43,141 nt of DNA from Ruminococcus sp. (GTDB taxonomy: Bacteria > Bacillota > Clostridia > Oscillospirales > Ruminococcaceae): positions 1 to 43,141 of the forward strand of contig SVNO01000009.1 of assembly GCA_015066845.1 (NCBI GenBank), in the 5' to 3' direction. A program made the translations under genes and the position numbers. The notes beneath the pieces are model-generated. The model was not told the origin of the DNA. It was given only the letters and a program-made list of their open reading frames with translations, and made no database searches. Of the stretch, positions 15,414 through 24,675 are shown piece after piece; the stretch's first letter is position 1; each line of letters begins with the position of its first letter.

Positions 15414-17726
15414 ATGAAACGAACGATTGCATTCATCCTTTCTCTCATCCTGACAATCAGCTGCACAGCCTGCGGCACACAGAGTGAACAGATTGACAGG
15501 ACGGACGAAACCGGTACGACCGGTGATATCATCATTGACGAGAACGGTGGAATTTCCGGCGACATCCTTTACAATTCCTACCGCGTCAAGGCATCCCCCG
15601 AACTCATGCCGAATATGGTAGACGGTGTTGCTGTGGGGAAATATGTGTTTCAGAGTTACGTTGATGATACCTACCATAATATGATGACATCATGGTATGA
15701 CACGGAAACCATGGAAACAGGCGAGCTGTTGGCAAGCTGTGCCAAGGACAAGGTGGCAAGCCATAACCACAGCCAGTATATCCTCAGATGGCATGACGGC
15801 AGAATTGCACTCCTCTGCACGACCACAGCGAATGTTGACGAGTACACAACAGAAATTGTCGGCAGCTGCATTGAACTGTATGACGAAAACCTGCAATATC
15901 AGGAAACCATCGAAATCCCTGAGGAAATATCAAACGGCAATTTCCTCAATAACAGACGCTTCAGCGTGGACGCGGAGGGCAATTATTACCTGTTTACTTT
16001 CGATTCGCAGACACAGGCGCAAACCCTTGAATGCTACAACAAGGATTTTGAGCATTACGGCAATATCAACTACCCGACCAATCTCATGGTATCGGGATTG
16101 TTCCAAGGCGTAAACGGGGAAGTTTATTTAAGCCTTGCACAGGAGGGTTACAAGTATTCGGGTACGGAATATTACAAAATCTACCATCTGGATGCCAAAG
16201 ACCGCACCTGCACCGAATTTGCAAAGCCCGTAGCCCCTGAGGGATGGGTAGGGCCGAGCTTCTGCGGCGGCTTCGGGGACTATGATTTCTTCTACTGCGA
16301 CAGCTACGGCATCTACGGCGTATCCCAAAGCGGCACGACCTGCGTGGTCAATTTCATCAACTCCGACATTCCCGTTGGCTCTGTCCTGAGCTTCAGCCCT
16401 TTGGAAAACGGCGATTTCCACATCCATACCATGGACACCGATGACTACTACGACCAGCAGTATTCCGTCATCACCCAGCGCACCCCCGAAGAATTCGAGA
16501 ATACCGAGCTTGTCACTCTCTCCACGGTAGGGATGTACGATTCACTCGAAGAGATTGTCATCAACTTCAACCGGCAGGAATCGGGAGTCCGCATTATTTT
16601 GCAGGATTATGCAAATTACAACACGCCGGAAGATGATACCCTCGGTCATGCGAAAATGCGCGAAGATATGCTGGACGGCATTTTAGCGGATATGGTCTGC
16701 ACAGATGGTCTGAATTTCGAGAGCCTTGCAGGAAAGGGACTGTTTGCGGACTGGTACGACCTGATGGACGCGGACGAGGAATTCAATCGCGGCGACTATC
16801 TGGAAAACTATTTCGAGAGTATGGAATACGGCGGAAAACTTCAGAAAATGGGCGTTTCCTTCCATCTCATGACTGCCGTAGCCAAGACGGAATTTGCCGG
16901 TGACAAGCAGGGAAGGACTCTTGCGGAATTTATGGCACAGCCCCTTGCGGAGAATATGAACCTGTTCCACTTCTACAATCAGGATTATGCCATGCAGTTC
17001 TGGTTCAATGCCGCACAGGCAAGTTTCATTGACCGCAAGAATGCACGGTGCTATTTCGATACCCCCGAATTTGTGCAGCTTCTCGAAATGCTGAAAGCCT
17101 GCTCCACGGATGAATACGGCGGCATCTGGACACCCACCCTCATCGGCGAACAGCCGCCCGTGGACAGCATGGCATTTCAGGAAAACCGTGCGCTGGTGGA
17201 TTTCATCACCATCACGCGCCCCATCGACTACCACAACACCCTGCGCACTGTATTCGATGACGCACCCCTGACCATCATCGGATATCCGACCGCAGAGGAA
17301 AATGCCGGCGGCGGTGTGTTCCGCAGCGACTTCACGCTGTCCGTCAATGCACAGTCCGAGAAAAAGGACGCGGTATGGGCATTTATGAAGTACCTGTTGT
17401 CGGAGAAATACCAGAAGAAGTGCAACGGTCCCATGCCCATCCACAAGGGAATTCTGCAAGAGAAACTCACCCTTGCCACCAAGCTTGTGGGCGAGAGGAC
17501 GTGGTTCAATGATACAGTGGTGAATGTCGGCGCGGCATCCCCCGAAAGCATGGATATGCTCTCTGCCTACATTGATACCGTGAATACTTCCTATTACTGT
17601 GACGCGACCGTGGAACAGGTTTTGCAGGAGGAAACGGAAATGTTCCTTGCCGGCGACCAGACCGCGCAGCAGGCGGCGAAGATGATGCAGTCGAGAATCA
17701 GCTTGTACCTGAGTGAGCAGAGCTAA
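15414..17726 (+). CDS. Large lipoprotein: beta-rich N-domain plus solute-binding domain (paralogue 3 of 7)
   Basis: At 770 residues this is the longest of the set. Its signal peptide ends with CTAC (Cys 20), a slightly unusual lipobox with Cys at -3. After the Cys there is an acidic, Thr-rich stretch instead of the QKE motif of paralogues 2 and 4-7. The beta-rich half has VDAEGNYYLFTFD and VNGEVYLSLAQEGY. The linker TQRTPEEFEN leads to the binding domain at about residue 362, with DMVCTDGLNFESLAGKGLF and SDFTLSVNAQSEKKDAVW. It ends RISLYLSEQS. AAGGAGG precedes the ATG, 12 bases after paralogue 2, so they share a transcript. Confidence 0.85.
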   Translation: MKRTIAFILSLILTISCTACGTQSEQIDRTDETGTTGDIIIDENGGISGDILYNSYRVKASPELMPNMVDGVAVGKYVFQSYVDDTYHNMMTSWYDTETMETGELLASCAKDKVASHNHSQYILRWHDGRIALLCTTTANVDEYTTEIVGSCIELYDENLQYQETIEIPEEISNGNFLNNRRFSVDAEGNYYLFTFDSQTQAQTLECYNKDFEHYGNINYPTNLMVSGLFQGVNGEVYLSLAQEGYKYSGTEYYKIYHLDAKDRTCTEFAKPVAPEGWVGPSFCGGFGDYDFFYCDSYGIYGVSQSGTTCVVNFINSDIPVGSVLSFSPLENGDFHIHTMDTDDYYDQQYSVITQRTPEEFENTELVTLSTVGMYDSLEEIVINFNRQESGVRIILQDYANYNTPEDDTLGHAKMREDMLDGILADMVCTDGLNFESLAGKGLFADWYDLMDADEEFNRGDYLENYFESMEYGGKLQKMGVSFHLMTAVAKTEFAGDKQGRTLAEFMAQPLAENMNLFHFYNQDYAMQFWFNAAQASFIDRKNARCYFDTPEFVQLLEMLKACSTDEYGGIWTPTLIGEQPPVDSMAFQENRALVDFITITRPIDYHNTLRTVFDDAPLTIIGYPTAEENAGGGVFRSDFTLSVNAQSEKKDAVWAFMKYLLSEKYQKKCNGPMPIHKGILQEKLTLATKLVGERTWFNDTVVNVGAASPESMDMLSAYIDTVNTSYYCDATVEQVLQEETEMFLAGDQTAQQAAKMMQSRISLYLSEQS

Positions 17727-17741
17727 ATAAGGAGGATTCAT

Positions 17742-20003
17742 ATGAAAACGAGAAAATTATTCGCACTGACAATTTCCCTCATCATGGGAATGACGAGCCT
17801 CACCGGATGCGGCATGGGGGGATTCCAGAAAGAAAAGAACGGCGCAACGCTCGAATTATCCATGGACAATTCGTGGAAAAGCACCCCAGCCCTCCAGAGC
17901 GTATCCCATGATCCCCATTTTTCCGTGGGAGCGCATGTCCTTTGCAGTAAGGTCATGCCCTATACAGGGGAACGGGAATATTGCTGGATTGACCCGATTA
18001 CTAAGGAAAATACCCGATTTTTACCGAAATGCGCGGAAAACCTCGAACAGCTCGAACGCCTTGATAGTTCCCCCATCAAGTTCCATGACGGCACATTCGG
18101 CATTATCTGCTTGATTTACAAGGGATTGGGCGGCGGTGAAATCGAGATCCACCGTCGCTGCATGGAAGTCTATGACGAGGATCTTACCCTCATCGAAACC
18201 GTAGAGCTGCCCGATGAGATGTTCGATATGGTGTATGCCGATGCGAGTAAAATCTGTACCGACAAGGACGGCAACTGGTATGTTGTACAGCCCGACCCCG
18301 AACAGAATTACAAGGAGGTTGTGCATTGCTATCAGTTCAAGGACGGAAAATTCCTCGAATACGGCGTTGCTGAAACCGAGGACGAATATTTCAGGTACAT
18401 GTTTACCACAGCGGATGGCACGGTGCACATCGTCTACCACAATTTCGATCATGACGACAATTACTATGATAAAGTCTACAAGCTCGATGCCGTCAACCAT
18501 TCCGCTGAACGCGTCTACCTTGCAGTTGGCGGTGAAGCCTATCAGTATGCTGCGGGAATGAACGGCTATGATTTTTTCTACATCAACAGCAACGGTCTGT
18601 ACGGTGTCAAGGGATCGGAGCAAATCCAGCTTGTCAACTGGATCAACTCCGATTTCATGCCCTATCATGTGCAGAGTTTCATCCCCATGGAGGATGGCAA
18701 TTTTATTGTCGGGGATGGAAATGATGGTTTTTCCTACATCACCCCCCGTTCACAGGAAGAAATCGACAATACCAAGCTCATCAGCATGGCGGCGGTGGAT
18801 CTGTCGGGCAGCCTGCTTGAAGCTGTGATGGACTATAACCGCGAGGATAACGGCTACCGCTTTGTTGTCAAGGATTACGGCGAATACAGCACCACCGAGG
18901 AGCCGTACAAGGGTTACGAGGTCATGAAGGATGACATGTTAAACGGCATTGTCGCCGACCTCATCTGTACGGACGGCGTGAATTTCGAGAGCCTTGCGAG
19001 CAAGGGATTGTTTGCGGACTGGTATACGCTCATGGATGCGGACGAGGAATTCCACAGGGAGGATTACTACGAGAATTTCTTTGAAGCCTACGAATATAGG
19101 GGGAAACTCTGCCGCCTTGGTATCAATTTCACCGTCATGACGAATACTGCAAAGACGGAATTTGTCGGCGAAGAACAGGGGCAATCCCTCGCACAGCAAT
19201 TGGACATCCCCTTGCAGGACGGAATGCAGCGGTTTGTCTGCCAGCCTGCGGAACAACTGGTAGAACCGTGGATGCGCAGATACCAGACGGGCATCATCAA
19301 CCGTGATACTGCCGAGTGCTATTTTGATTCCCCCGATTTTGTCAAGCTTCTGGAGGAGCTGAACAGCATTCCGCAGGGCGATGCATTCTACAGCTCCGAG
19401 GGGGAAGTATGGATAACGGATGAGGGCGGTAATTTCATGCCGCAGGAATACGGAATAAACTGGAGGGAAAACCGCGTCCTCTACAATGATATGACACTCA
19501 GCGAGCCGATGAACATCCGCACACTGCGGCGCATGTATTTCGGTGACGAGGACATTACCCTGACGGGCTATCCGATGGTCATTGACGAGGGCAACGGCGG
19601 CGTGTTTAATACGGAATTCACCGTGTCCATCAATGCGCAGTCCAAGGAGCAGGAGGCGATCTGGGATATGATAAAATACCTGCTTTCCGAGGATTATCAG
19701 AGAAAAATGCGCTTTACGCTCCCTGTGAACAGGGCGGCAATGGAGAAGAAAATTGACATTGACGAGCACAATGTCACCTTTGCGGCATTCGGAGAGGTGT
19801 TCATTGGCGAGCTGGAAAGCTGGGAATCGGATATTTTCCGCGATTACATCGAGGGTATTCGCACTTGCTATTATTACGATTACAAGGTACATGACATTCT
19901 CATGGAGGAGGCAGAAAAGATGCTTGCCGGCGACCAGAGTCCGCAGGAATGCGCGGACATGATGCAGAGCCGCGTGAGCATTTACCTGAGTGAGCAGTCA
20001 TAA
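17742..20003 (+). CDS. Large lipoprotein: beta-rich N-domain plus solute-binding domain (paralogue 4 of 7)
   Basis: This 753-residue protein has lipobox LTGC (Cys 23) and then GMGGFQKEKNGATLELSMD. The beta-rich half holds TDKDGNWYVVQPDPEQ and TTADGTVHIVYHNF. The linker TPRSQEEIDNT leads to the binding domain at about residue 342, with DLICTDGVNFESLASKGLF. Near the C-terminus GELESWESDIF and RTCYYYDYKV are almost the same in paralogue 5, making 4 and 5 the closest pair in this part. It ends RVSIYLSEQS. AAGGAGG lies before the ATG, 15 bases after paralogue 3. Confidence 0.85.
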   Translation: MKTRKLFALTISLIMGMTSLTGCGMGGFQKEKNGATLELSMDNSWKSTPALQSVSHDPHFSVGAHVLCSKVMPYTGEREYCWIDPITKENTRFLPKCAENLEQLERLDSSPIKFHDGTFGIICLIYKGLGGGEIEIHRRCMEVYDEDLTLIETVELPDEMFDMVYADASKICTDKDGNWYVVQPDPEQNYKEVVHCYQFKDGKFLEYGVAETEDEYFRYMFTTADGTVHIVYHNFDHDDNYYDKVYKLDAVNHSAERVYLAVGGEAYQYAAGMNGYDFFYINSNGLYGVKGSEQIQLVNWINSDFMPYHVQSFIPMEDGNFIVGDGNDGFSYITPRSQEEIDNTKLISMAAVDLSGSLLEAVMDYNREDNGYRFVVKDYGEYSTTEEPYKGYEVMKDDMLNGIVADLICTDGVNFESLASKGLFADWYTLMDADEEFHREDYYENFFEAYEYRGKLCRLGINFTVMTNTAKTEFVGEEQGQSLAQQLDIPLQDGMQRFVCQPAEQLVEPWMRRYQTGIINRDTAECYFDSPDFVKLLEELNSIPQGDAFYSSEGEVWITDEGGNFMPQEYGINWRENRVLYNDMTLSEPMNIRTLRRMYFGDEDITLTGYPMVIDEGNGGVFNTEFTVSINAQSKEQEAIWDMIKYLLSEDYQRKMRFTLPVNRAAMEKKIDIDEHNVTFAAFGEVFIGELESWESDIFRDYIEGIRTCYYYDYKVHDILMEEAEKMLAGDQSPQECADMMQSRVSIYLSEQS

Positions 20004-20065
20004 TGTACAAATACAGCGGCGTTTTTTATGCAGTATTGCCTTAGAGCCACAGCACAGAAAGGATG
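19986..20065 (+). repeat. 80-base direct repeat, copy 1 (end of paralogue 4 plus spacer)
   Basis: These 80 bases, from CTGAGTGAGCAGTCATAATG at the end of the coding sequence to AGAAAGGATG, are identical to 22321-22400. Similarity continues into the signal-peptide codons of both downstream genes. The unit contains CAGTATTGCCTTAG, the reverse of the GGCAATAC motif at 12981. Confidence 0.9.
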
Positions 20066-20070
20066 TTTTT

Positions 20071-22338
20071 ATGAGAAGAACAAGACGATTCGCACTGATA
20101 TTATCCCTTATCATGGGCATTTCCACCCTCACCGGATGCGGCAGCTTACAGAAAGAAGGCGAAACCCTCAACCTTTCCATGGACAATTCATGGGCAACGG
20201 AGCAATACCTCAAGAATTTCCGCTACAGCATCAAATACACACAGGGCAAGTACCTGTTCTGTGCGGAGCGCAATAACGCAACGCAGGAATACCATTACTG
20301 CCGCTTCGATATGGAAACGGGCGAGATGCTCGAATTTGAATCCCCCTTTGAACATAGTGTGGAATATACTGCCCCTGAACGGCTCGAATCCATCGTAACG
20401 GAGCTGCCCGACGGCAGGTTTGCCATTCGTCATAAGGTCGTGCAGGGTGTCGGAGGCGGTGCAACGGAAACCCACCGGCAGGTGCTGGAAATCTTCGATG
20501 AGAATATGAATGCCGTGGAGCTTGTTGAAATACCGACTAAATTCGGAGAGCTTGACATCGAGGAGCAGCAGGACAGGATGTACTATGGCACGATGGACGG
20601 AAAAGGGAACTGGGTTTTCTACAATTACAATTCCCATGAGGGTGAGCTGACGCTGGAGAGCTTTGACAGCGAATATCACTATCTCGGCGATATTTCCTTT
20701 ACACTGCCACAGCGGGAACATTTTACAACCCCCGCCATTTTTCAGGATGCGGACGGCAATCTCTGCATGAGCATTCTCTGCGGCAGTTTTGGCGAATCTT
20801 ATGAAAAAATCTACCGCCTCGATGCAGAAAAACGCACCTGCGAGGATACGGGCGTGATTATCGCCGAAGAGGAGAATGACACTGCATCGGGCTATATCGC
20901 AGGTACGAACGGCTATGAATACTACTACTGCACCAATTCCGGCTTATACGGTGTCAAGGGTAAGGAAAAGGTGAAAGTAATCGACTGGGTGAATTCCGAT
21001 TTCCTGCCCGGTACAATCCGAAGCTGTCTGCCCCTCGATGATGGGCGGTTCATCCTTTACAAGGAAAGGGATTCCTATCTTGCACAGCCCCGTTCACAGG
21101 AGGAAATCGACAGCACCACCATCATCAGCCTTGCAACTGTGACCTATTCCGAGGATATGCTCAAAGCGATCATGGACTACAACCGCGAGGAAAGCGGCTA
21201 CCGCATCATGGTCAAGGACTACAGCGAATACAACACTGTCGAAGAACCGAATCTTGGCTATGATACGATGAAACAGGACATGCTCGATGGTAAAGTTGCT
21301 GATATTATCTGTCCGGACGGCGTGAATTTCGAGAGCCTTGCGGGCAAGGGGCTTTTTGCGGACTGGTATGATTTTATGGACAAGGACGAGGAATTCAGCC
21401 GTGACAAGTACCTGCAAAATTATTTTGAAACGATGGAAACGGATGACAAACTTCTGCGGCTGGGCTTTTCCTATGTGATCGAAACCGGAACGGCAAAGAC
21501 GGAGCTTGCAGGGGAGGAGCAGGGAATCAGTCTTGGGGATATGCTCGCTCTTTCGCAGGAAACCGGCATTGACATGTTCGACCTTTCGCCTCAGATGGAT
21601 TTTGCAGGCATGTGGATGCGCAATTTGCAGACGGGCTGTATTGACCGGAAGAATGCAGTCTGCTGTTTCAATTCCCCCCAGATGGTGGAATTCCTCGAAT
21701 TTGTCAGCACACTGGAAGCTGACTGGGATGCAATGGAGCTTGCACGGGAAAGCGGCAAATACACAAGCGGCAAAACCGGCTATCCCTATCGGGAAAACTG
21801 CATCCTGTTCAATATTGAGCCGATCAAACAGCCCATCGACATCCGTGCTATCCGGCGGTATACATTCTACGATGCGGATATTACCCTGACGGGCTATCCC
21901 ATGGTGGAGGATGCAGGCAACGGCGGTATTTTCTCGCCCGTGTTCACCATCTGCATCAATGCGCAGTCCACTGAACAGGAGGCAGTCTGGGATTTCATGA
22001 AATTCTTCCTCACCGAGGACTACCAGAAGCATCTGACCGAATCCATGCCCATCCATAAGAACGCGCTCGAATACAAGTACGAAGAAGCCGAGAGCATGGT
22101 GACTGCCACAGCAGGCGGCATGATCAGTCCGACATTCATCGGGGAACTCGAAAGCTGGGAATCCGACATTCTGCGTGACTACATCAGCGGCATCCGCACC
22201 TGCGCGTATTACGATTACACCGTGCAGGACATTCTTATGGAGGAAGTCGAAAAATTCCTTGCCGGCGACCAGACCGCACAGGAATGCGCGGACATGATGC
22301 AGAGCCGCGTGACGATTTATCTGAGTGAGCAGTCATAA
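20071..22338 (+). CDS. Large lipoprotein: beta-rich N-domain plus solute-binding domain (paralogue 5 of 7)
   Basis: This 755-residue protein starts at the ATG at 20071 (MRRTRRFALILSLIMG), which gives a normal lipoprotein signal with LTGC (Cys 23) and has AGAAAGGATG before it. The in-frame ATG at 19990 lies inside paralogue 4 and is rejected. The beta-rich half has MDGKGNWVFYNYN and QDADGNLCMSILCG. The linker QPRSQEEIDST leads to the binding domain at about residue 347, with DIICPDGVNFESLAGKGLF. It ends RVTIYLSEQS. Its spacer is an 80-base copy of the one after it. Confidence 0.85.
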   Translation: MRRTRRFALILSLIMGISTLTGCGSLQKEGETLNLSMDNSWATEQYLKNFRYSIKYTQGKYLFCAERNNATQEYHYCRFDMETGEMLEFESPFEHSVEYTAPERLESIVTELPDGRFAIRHKVVQGVGGGATETHRQVLEIFDENMNAVELVEIPTKFGELDIEEQQDRMYYGTMDGKGNWVFYNYNSHEGELTLESFDSEYHYLGDISFTLPQREHFTTPAIFQDADGNLCMSILCGSFGESYEKIYRLDAEKRTCEDTGVIIAEEENDTASGYIAGTNGYEYYYCTNSGLYGVKGKEKVKVIDWVNSDFLPGTIRSCLPLDDGRFILYKERDSYLAQPRSQEEIDSTTIISLATVTYSEDMLKAIMDYNREESGYRIMVKDYSEYNTVEEPNLGYDTMKQDMLDGKVADIICPDGVNFESLAGKGLFADWYDFMDKDEEFSRDKYLQNYFETMETDDKLLRLGFSYVIETGTAKTELAGEEQGISLGDMLALSQETGIDMFDLSPQMDFAGMWMRNLQTGCIDRKNAVCCFNSPQMVEFLEFVSTLEADWDAMELARESGKYTSGKTGYPYRENCILFNIEPIKQPIDIRAIRRYTFYDADITLTGYPMVEDAGNGGIFSPVFTICINAQSTEQEAVWDFMKFFLTEDYQKHLTESMPIHKNALEYKYEEAESMVTATAGGMISPTFIGELESWESDILRDYISGIRTCAYYDYTVQDILMEEVEKFLAGDQTAQECADMMQSRVTIYLSEQS

Positions 22339-22400
22339 TGTACAAATACAGCGGCGTTTTTTATGCAGTATTGCCTTAGAGCCACAGCACAGAAAGGATG
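22321..22400 (+). repeat. 80-base direct repeat, copy 2 (end of paralogue 5 plus spacer)
   Basis: These bases are identical to 19986-20065 over all 80 positions, covering the last coding bases of paralogue 5, the spacer and the ribosome binding site region of paralogue 6. This marks a recent tandem duplication or gene conversion. Confidence 0.9.
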
Positions 22401-22405
22401 ATTTT

Positions 22406-24634
22406 ATGAGAAGAACAAAACATATTGCACTGGCATTATCCCTTATCATGGGCATTTCCACGTTCTCTGCCTGTGGTATGGGGGGATTGCAGAAAGAATA
22501 CGAGGGCGCAACGCTCGAACTCGATTTGTCCAATTCCTACCGTTCCGCGCTGATTCTGGAGGGAAAAGCGGACAACATCTTCACGGCAAGCGGTGACTGC
22601 TTGCTTTACAACTACTATGACAACTCCAAAAGAGACCTTGAAATCGGGCTTTACAATGCGAAAACGCAGGAAAAACAGATATTTGCGACCCCCTTTTACA
22701 AAAATCGTGAAAGCGGCAGGGCCATCAGCATCGGCACTGTCACCCCCTATGAGGACGGCTATGCCATCATCTACAACAAGCACAGCACGGGCGTGAACAG
22801 TTCGGGGGATACAGCAGTGGAGCATACTGCGGAATTGTATGACAGCAGCCTGAATCTGACCGATACCGTTTCCATCCCAGAGGGCTTTGCACAGAACACC
22901 TCGTTATGGAAAGAAAAAATCTGCACGGATGCAGCAGGCAATTGGTATGTCTTTTCCTACGAAAGCCCGGACCAAGGCTTGAATCCGAAGCTTGAAGCAT
23001 ACAACAAGGATTTTCAGAGATACGGCACGATTTCCATCCCGAACGGCTTCCGTTTCGGCAGCCTTATCTCAGGCGGTGACGGCAATGCCTATGCCCTGCT
23101 CTGGAAAGAGGACATGGCGGACTGGGTGCAGGCGGTCAGACTTTCAGCAGAGGAAAAGAGCTGCGAGGAAATCGGCAGCCCCCTCAAAGGTTCTTCCATC
23201 AACAGCTATGGCGTAACAGGAACGGGGGAGTATGATTTCTACTATTCCGACCAGTACGGACTGCGTGGCTGGAATGACGGCGAATGCACAGAAATCGTCA
23301 GCTGGATCAACTCCGACTTTGCCGATGTTTACGAATTCTGCCCCGTCATGGGCGATCAGTTTGCCGTGAAAGTATACCCGATGGGCAGAGCACCTGAAAC
23401 ATGGCTTTTGCAAAAACGCACACAGGAGGAAATCGACAACACGCAATGCATCAGCCTTGCCGTGCTCTATCTCCCTGCGAATCTGCGTGAAGCGGTGATG
23501 AACTTCAATCGCACCAACGAGGGCAAACGCATTATGATTCATGACTACGCCGTTTATAACAATGCCGAAAACGAATACGAGGGCGGCATGATGCAGTTCA
23601 AGCAGGATATGCTCGACGGCATCGTTGCGGACATCATCTGCGCGGATTCTCTCCAGTTCGACAGCCTTGCCAATAAGGGGATGTTCGCCGATTGGTATCA
23701 GTTCATGAAGAATGACGAGGACTTCAACAAGGCTGACTACCTTGAAAATTATTTTGAAGCCTACGAAACCAACGGCAGATTGCAGCGGCTCGGTGCGTCA
23801 TTCACCATCAATACAGCAGCGGCAAAATCGCAGTATGTCGGCACGGAACAGGGTATCAGCGCATCGGAATTGATGGCTCTGCGCGACACGCTCCCAGAGG
23901 GGATGATGCTGTACGGGCTTTTCAATAAGTCGTTCATGATTGAGAATTATTTCTACAACACCCAGAGCTGCTTTGTCAACCGCAAGACGGGCAGCTGTGC
24001 ATTCGATACCCCCGAATTTGCGGCAATTCTGCAAATGTTCAAGGACTACCCCGAAATGGGTGCAGCGGGCTTCCGTGCCGTGCAGAATGACGAGATCCTG
24101 CTGTATGAATACGGACTCAATCAGCCCATTGCCTACCATGCGCTGAAAAGCGTGGTATTCCCAGAGGATGACATGACGCTTGTCGGCTATCCCGTCCCCG
24201 ATGGGATGGAGGGCAACGGCGGCGTGTTCTATACAGATTACACGATTTCTGTCAATTCCCAGTCGAAGTATCAGGACATTGTATGGGGATTTGTCAAGCA
24301 TATGCTGTCCGAGGAATACCAGAAGAAACTGACCAATGCCATGCCCATTCACAAAGCGGCGTTGGAGGAGGATCTGCTTGCAGCTACCAAGCAGTCCTAT
24401 CAGCCGATGTTTTTTGAAACGGGGGAAGTCGATGTCGGTGCGGCAACCGAGGCAGAAATGGAGGAGCTGTATGCTTATATCCAGAACATCCGCACATGCT
24501 GGTACTACGATGAAACCGTGTACAACATCCTCATGGAGGAAATGGGGATGGTACTTGCCGGCGACCAGACACCTGAAGAAGCGGCAAAAATGATACAGTC
24601 CAGAGCAAGTATTTATCTTAGTGAACAATCCTGA
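22406..24634 (+). CDS. Large lipoprotein: beta-rich N-domain plus solute-binding domain (paralogue 6 of 7)
   Basis: At 742 residues this is the shortest paralogue. It starts at the ATG at 22406 (MRRTKHIALALSLIMG) and has lipobox FSAC (Cys 23) followed by GMGGLQKEYEGATLELDLS. The beta-rich half contains TDAAGNWYVFSYE and SGGDGNAYALLWKED. The linker QKRTQEEIDNT leads to the binding domain at about residue 344, with DIICADSLQFDSLANKGMF and TDYTISVNSQSKYQDIVW. It ends RASIYLSEQS. Its leader copies that of paralogue 5, yet its binding domain is clearly different, so the domain has diverged or been exchanged. Confidence 0.85.
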   Translation: MRRTKHIALALSLIMGISTFSACGMGGLQKEYEGATLELDLSNSYRSALILEGKADNIFTASGDCLLYNYYDNSKRDLEIGLYNAKTQEKQIFATPFYKNRESGRAISIGTVTPYEDGYAIIYNKHSTGVNSSGDTAVEHTAELYDSSLNLTDTVSIPEGFAQNTSLWKEKICTDAAGNWYVFSYESPDQGLNPKLEAYNKDFQRYGTISIPNGFRFGSLISGGDGNAYALLWKEDMADWVQAVRLSAEEKSCEEIGSPLKGSSINSYGVTGTGEYDFYYSDQYGLRGWNDGECTEIVSWINSDFADVYEFCPVMGDQFAVKVYPMGRAPETWLLQKRTQEEIDNTQCISLAVLYLPANLREAVMNFNRTNEGKRIMIHDYAVYNNAENEYEGGMMQFKQDMLDGIVADIICADSLQFDSLANKGMFADWYQFMKNDEDFNKADYLENYFEAYETNGRLQRLGASFTINTAAAKSQYVGTEQGISASELMALRDTLPEGMMLYGLFNKSFMIENYFYNTQSCFVNRKTGSCAFDTPEFAAILQMFKDYPEMGAAGFRAVQNDEILLYEYGLNQPIAYHALKSVVFPEDDMTLVGYPVPDGMEGNGGVFYTDYTISVNSQSKYQDIVWGFVKHMLSEEYQKKLTNAMPIHKAALEEDLLAATKQSYQPMFFETGEVDVGAATEAEMEELYAYIQNIRTCWYYDETVYNILMEEMGMVLAGDQTPEEAAKMIQSRASIYLSEQS

Positions 24635-24675
24635 GCAGCAACAAAAAAGCGCACCCAAAAGAAAGGATGATGCAT

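Noticed and set aside
19990..20070. Earlier start for lipoproteins 5 and 6 (MSSHNVQIQRR)
   Set aside because: The added codons overlap the end of the preceding gene and would bury the signal peptide; the later ATG is the first residue of a normal lipoprotein signal.
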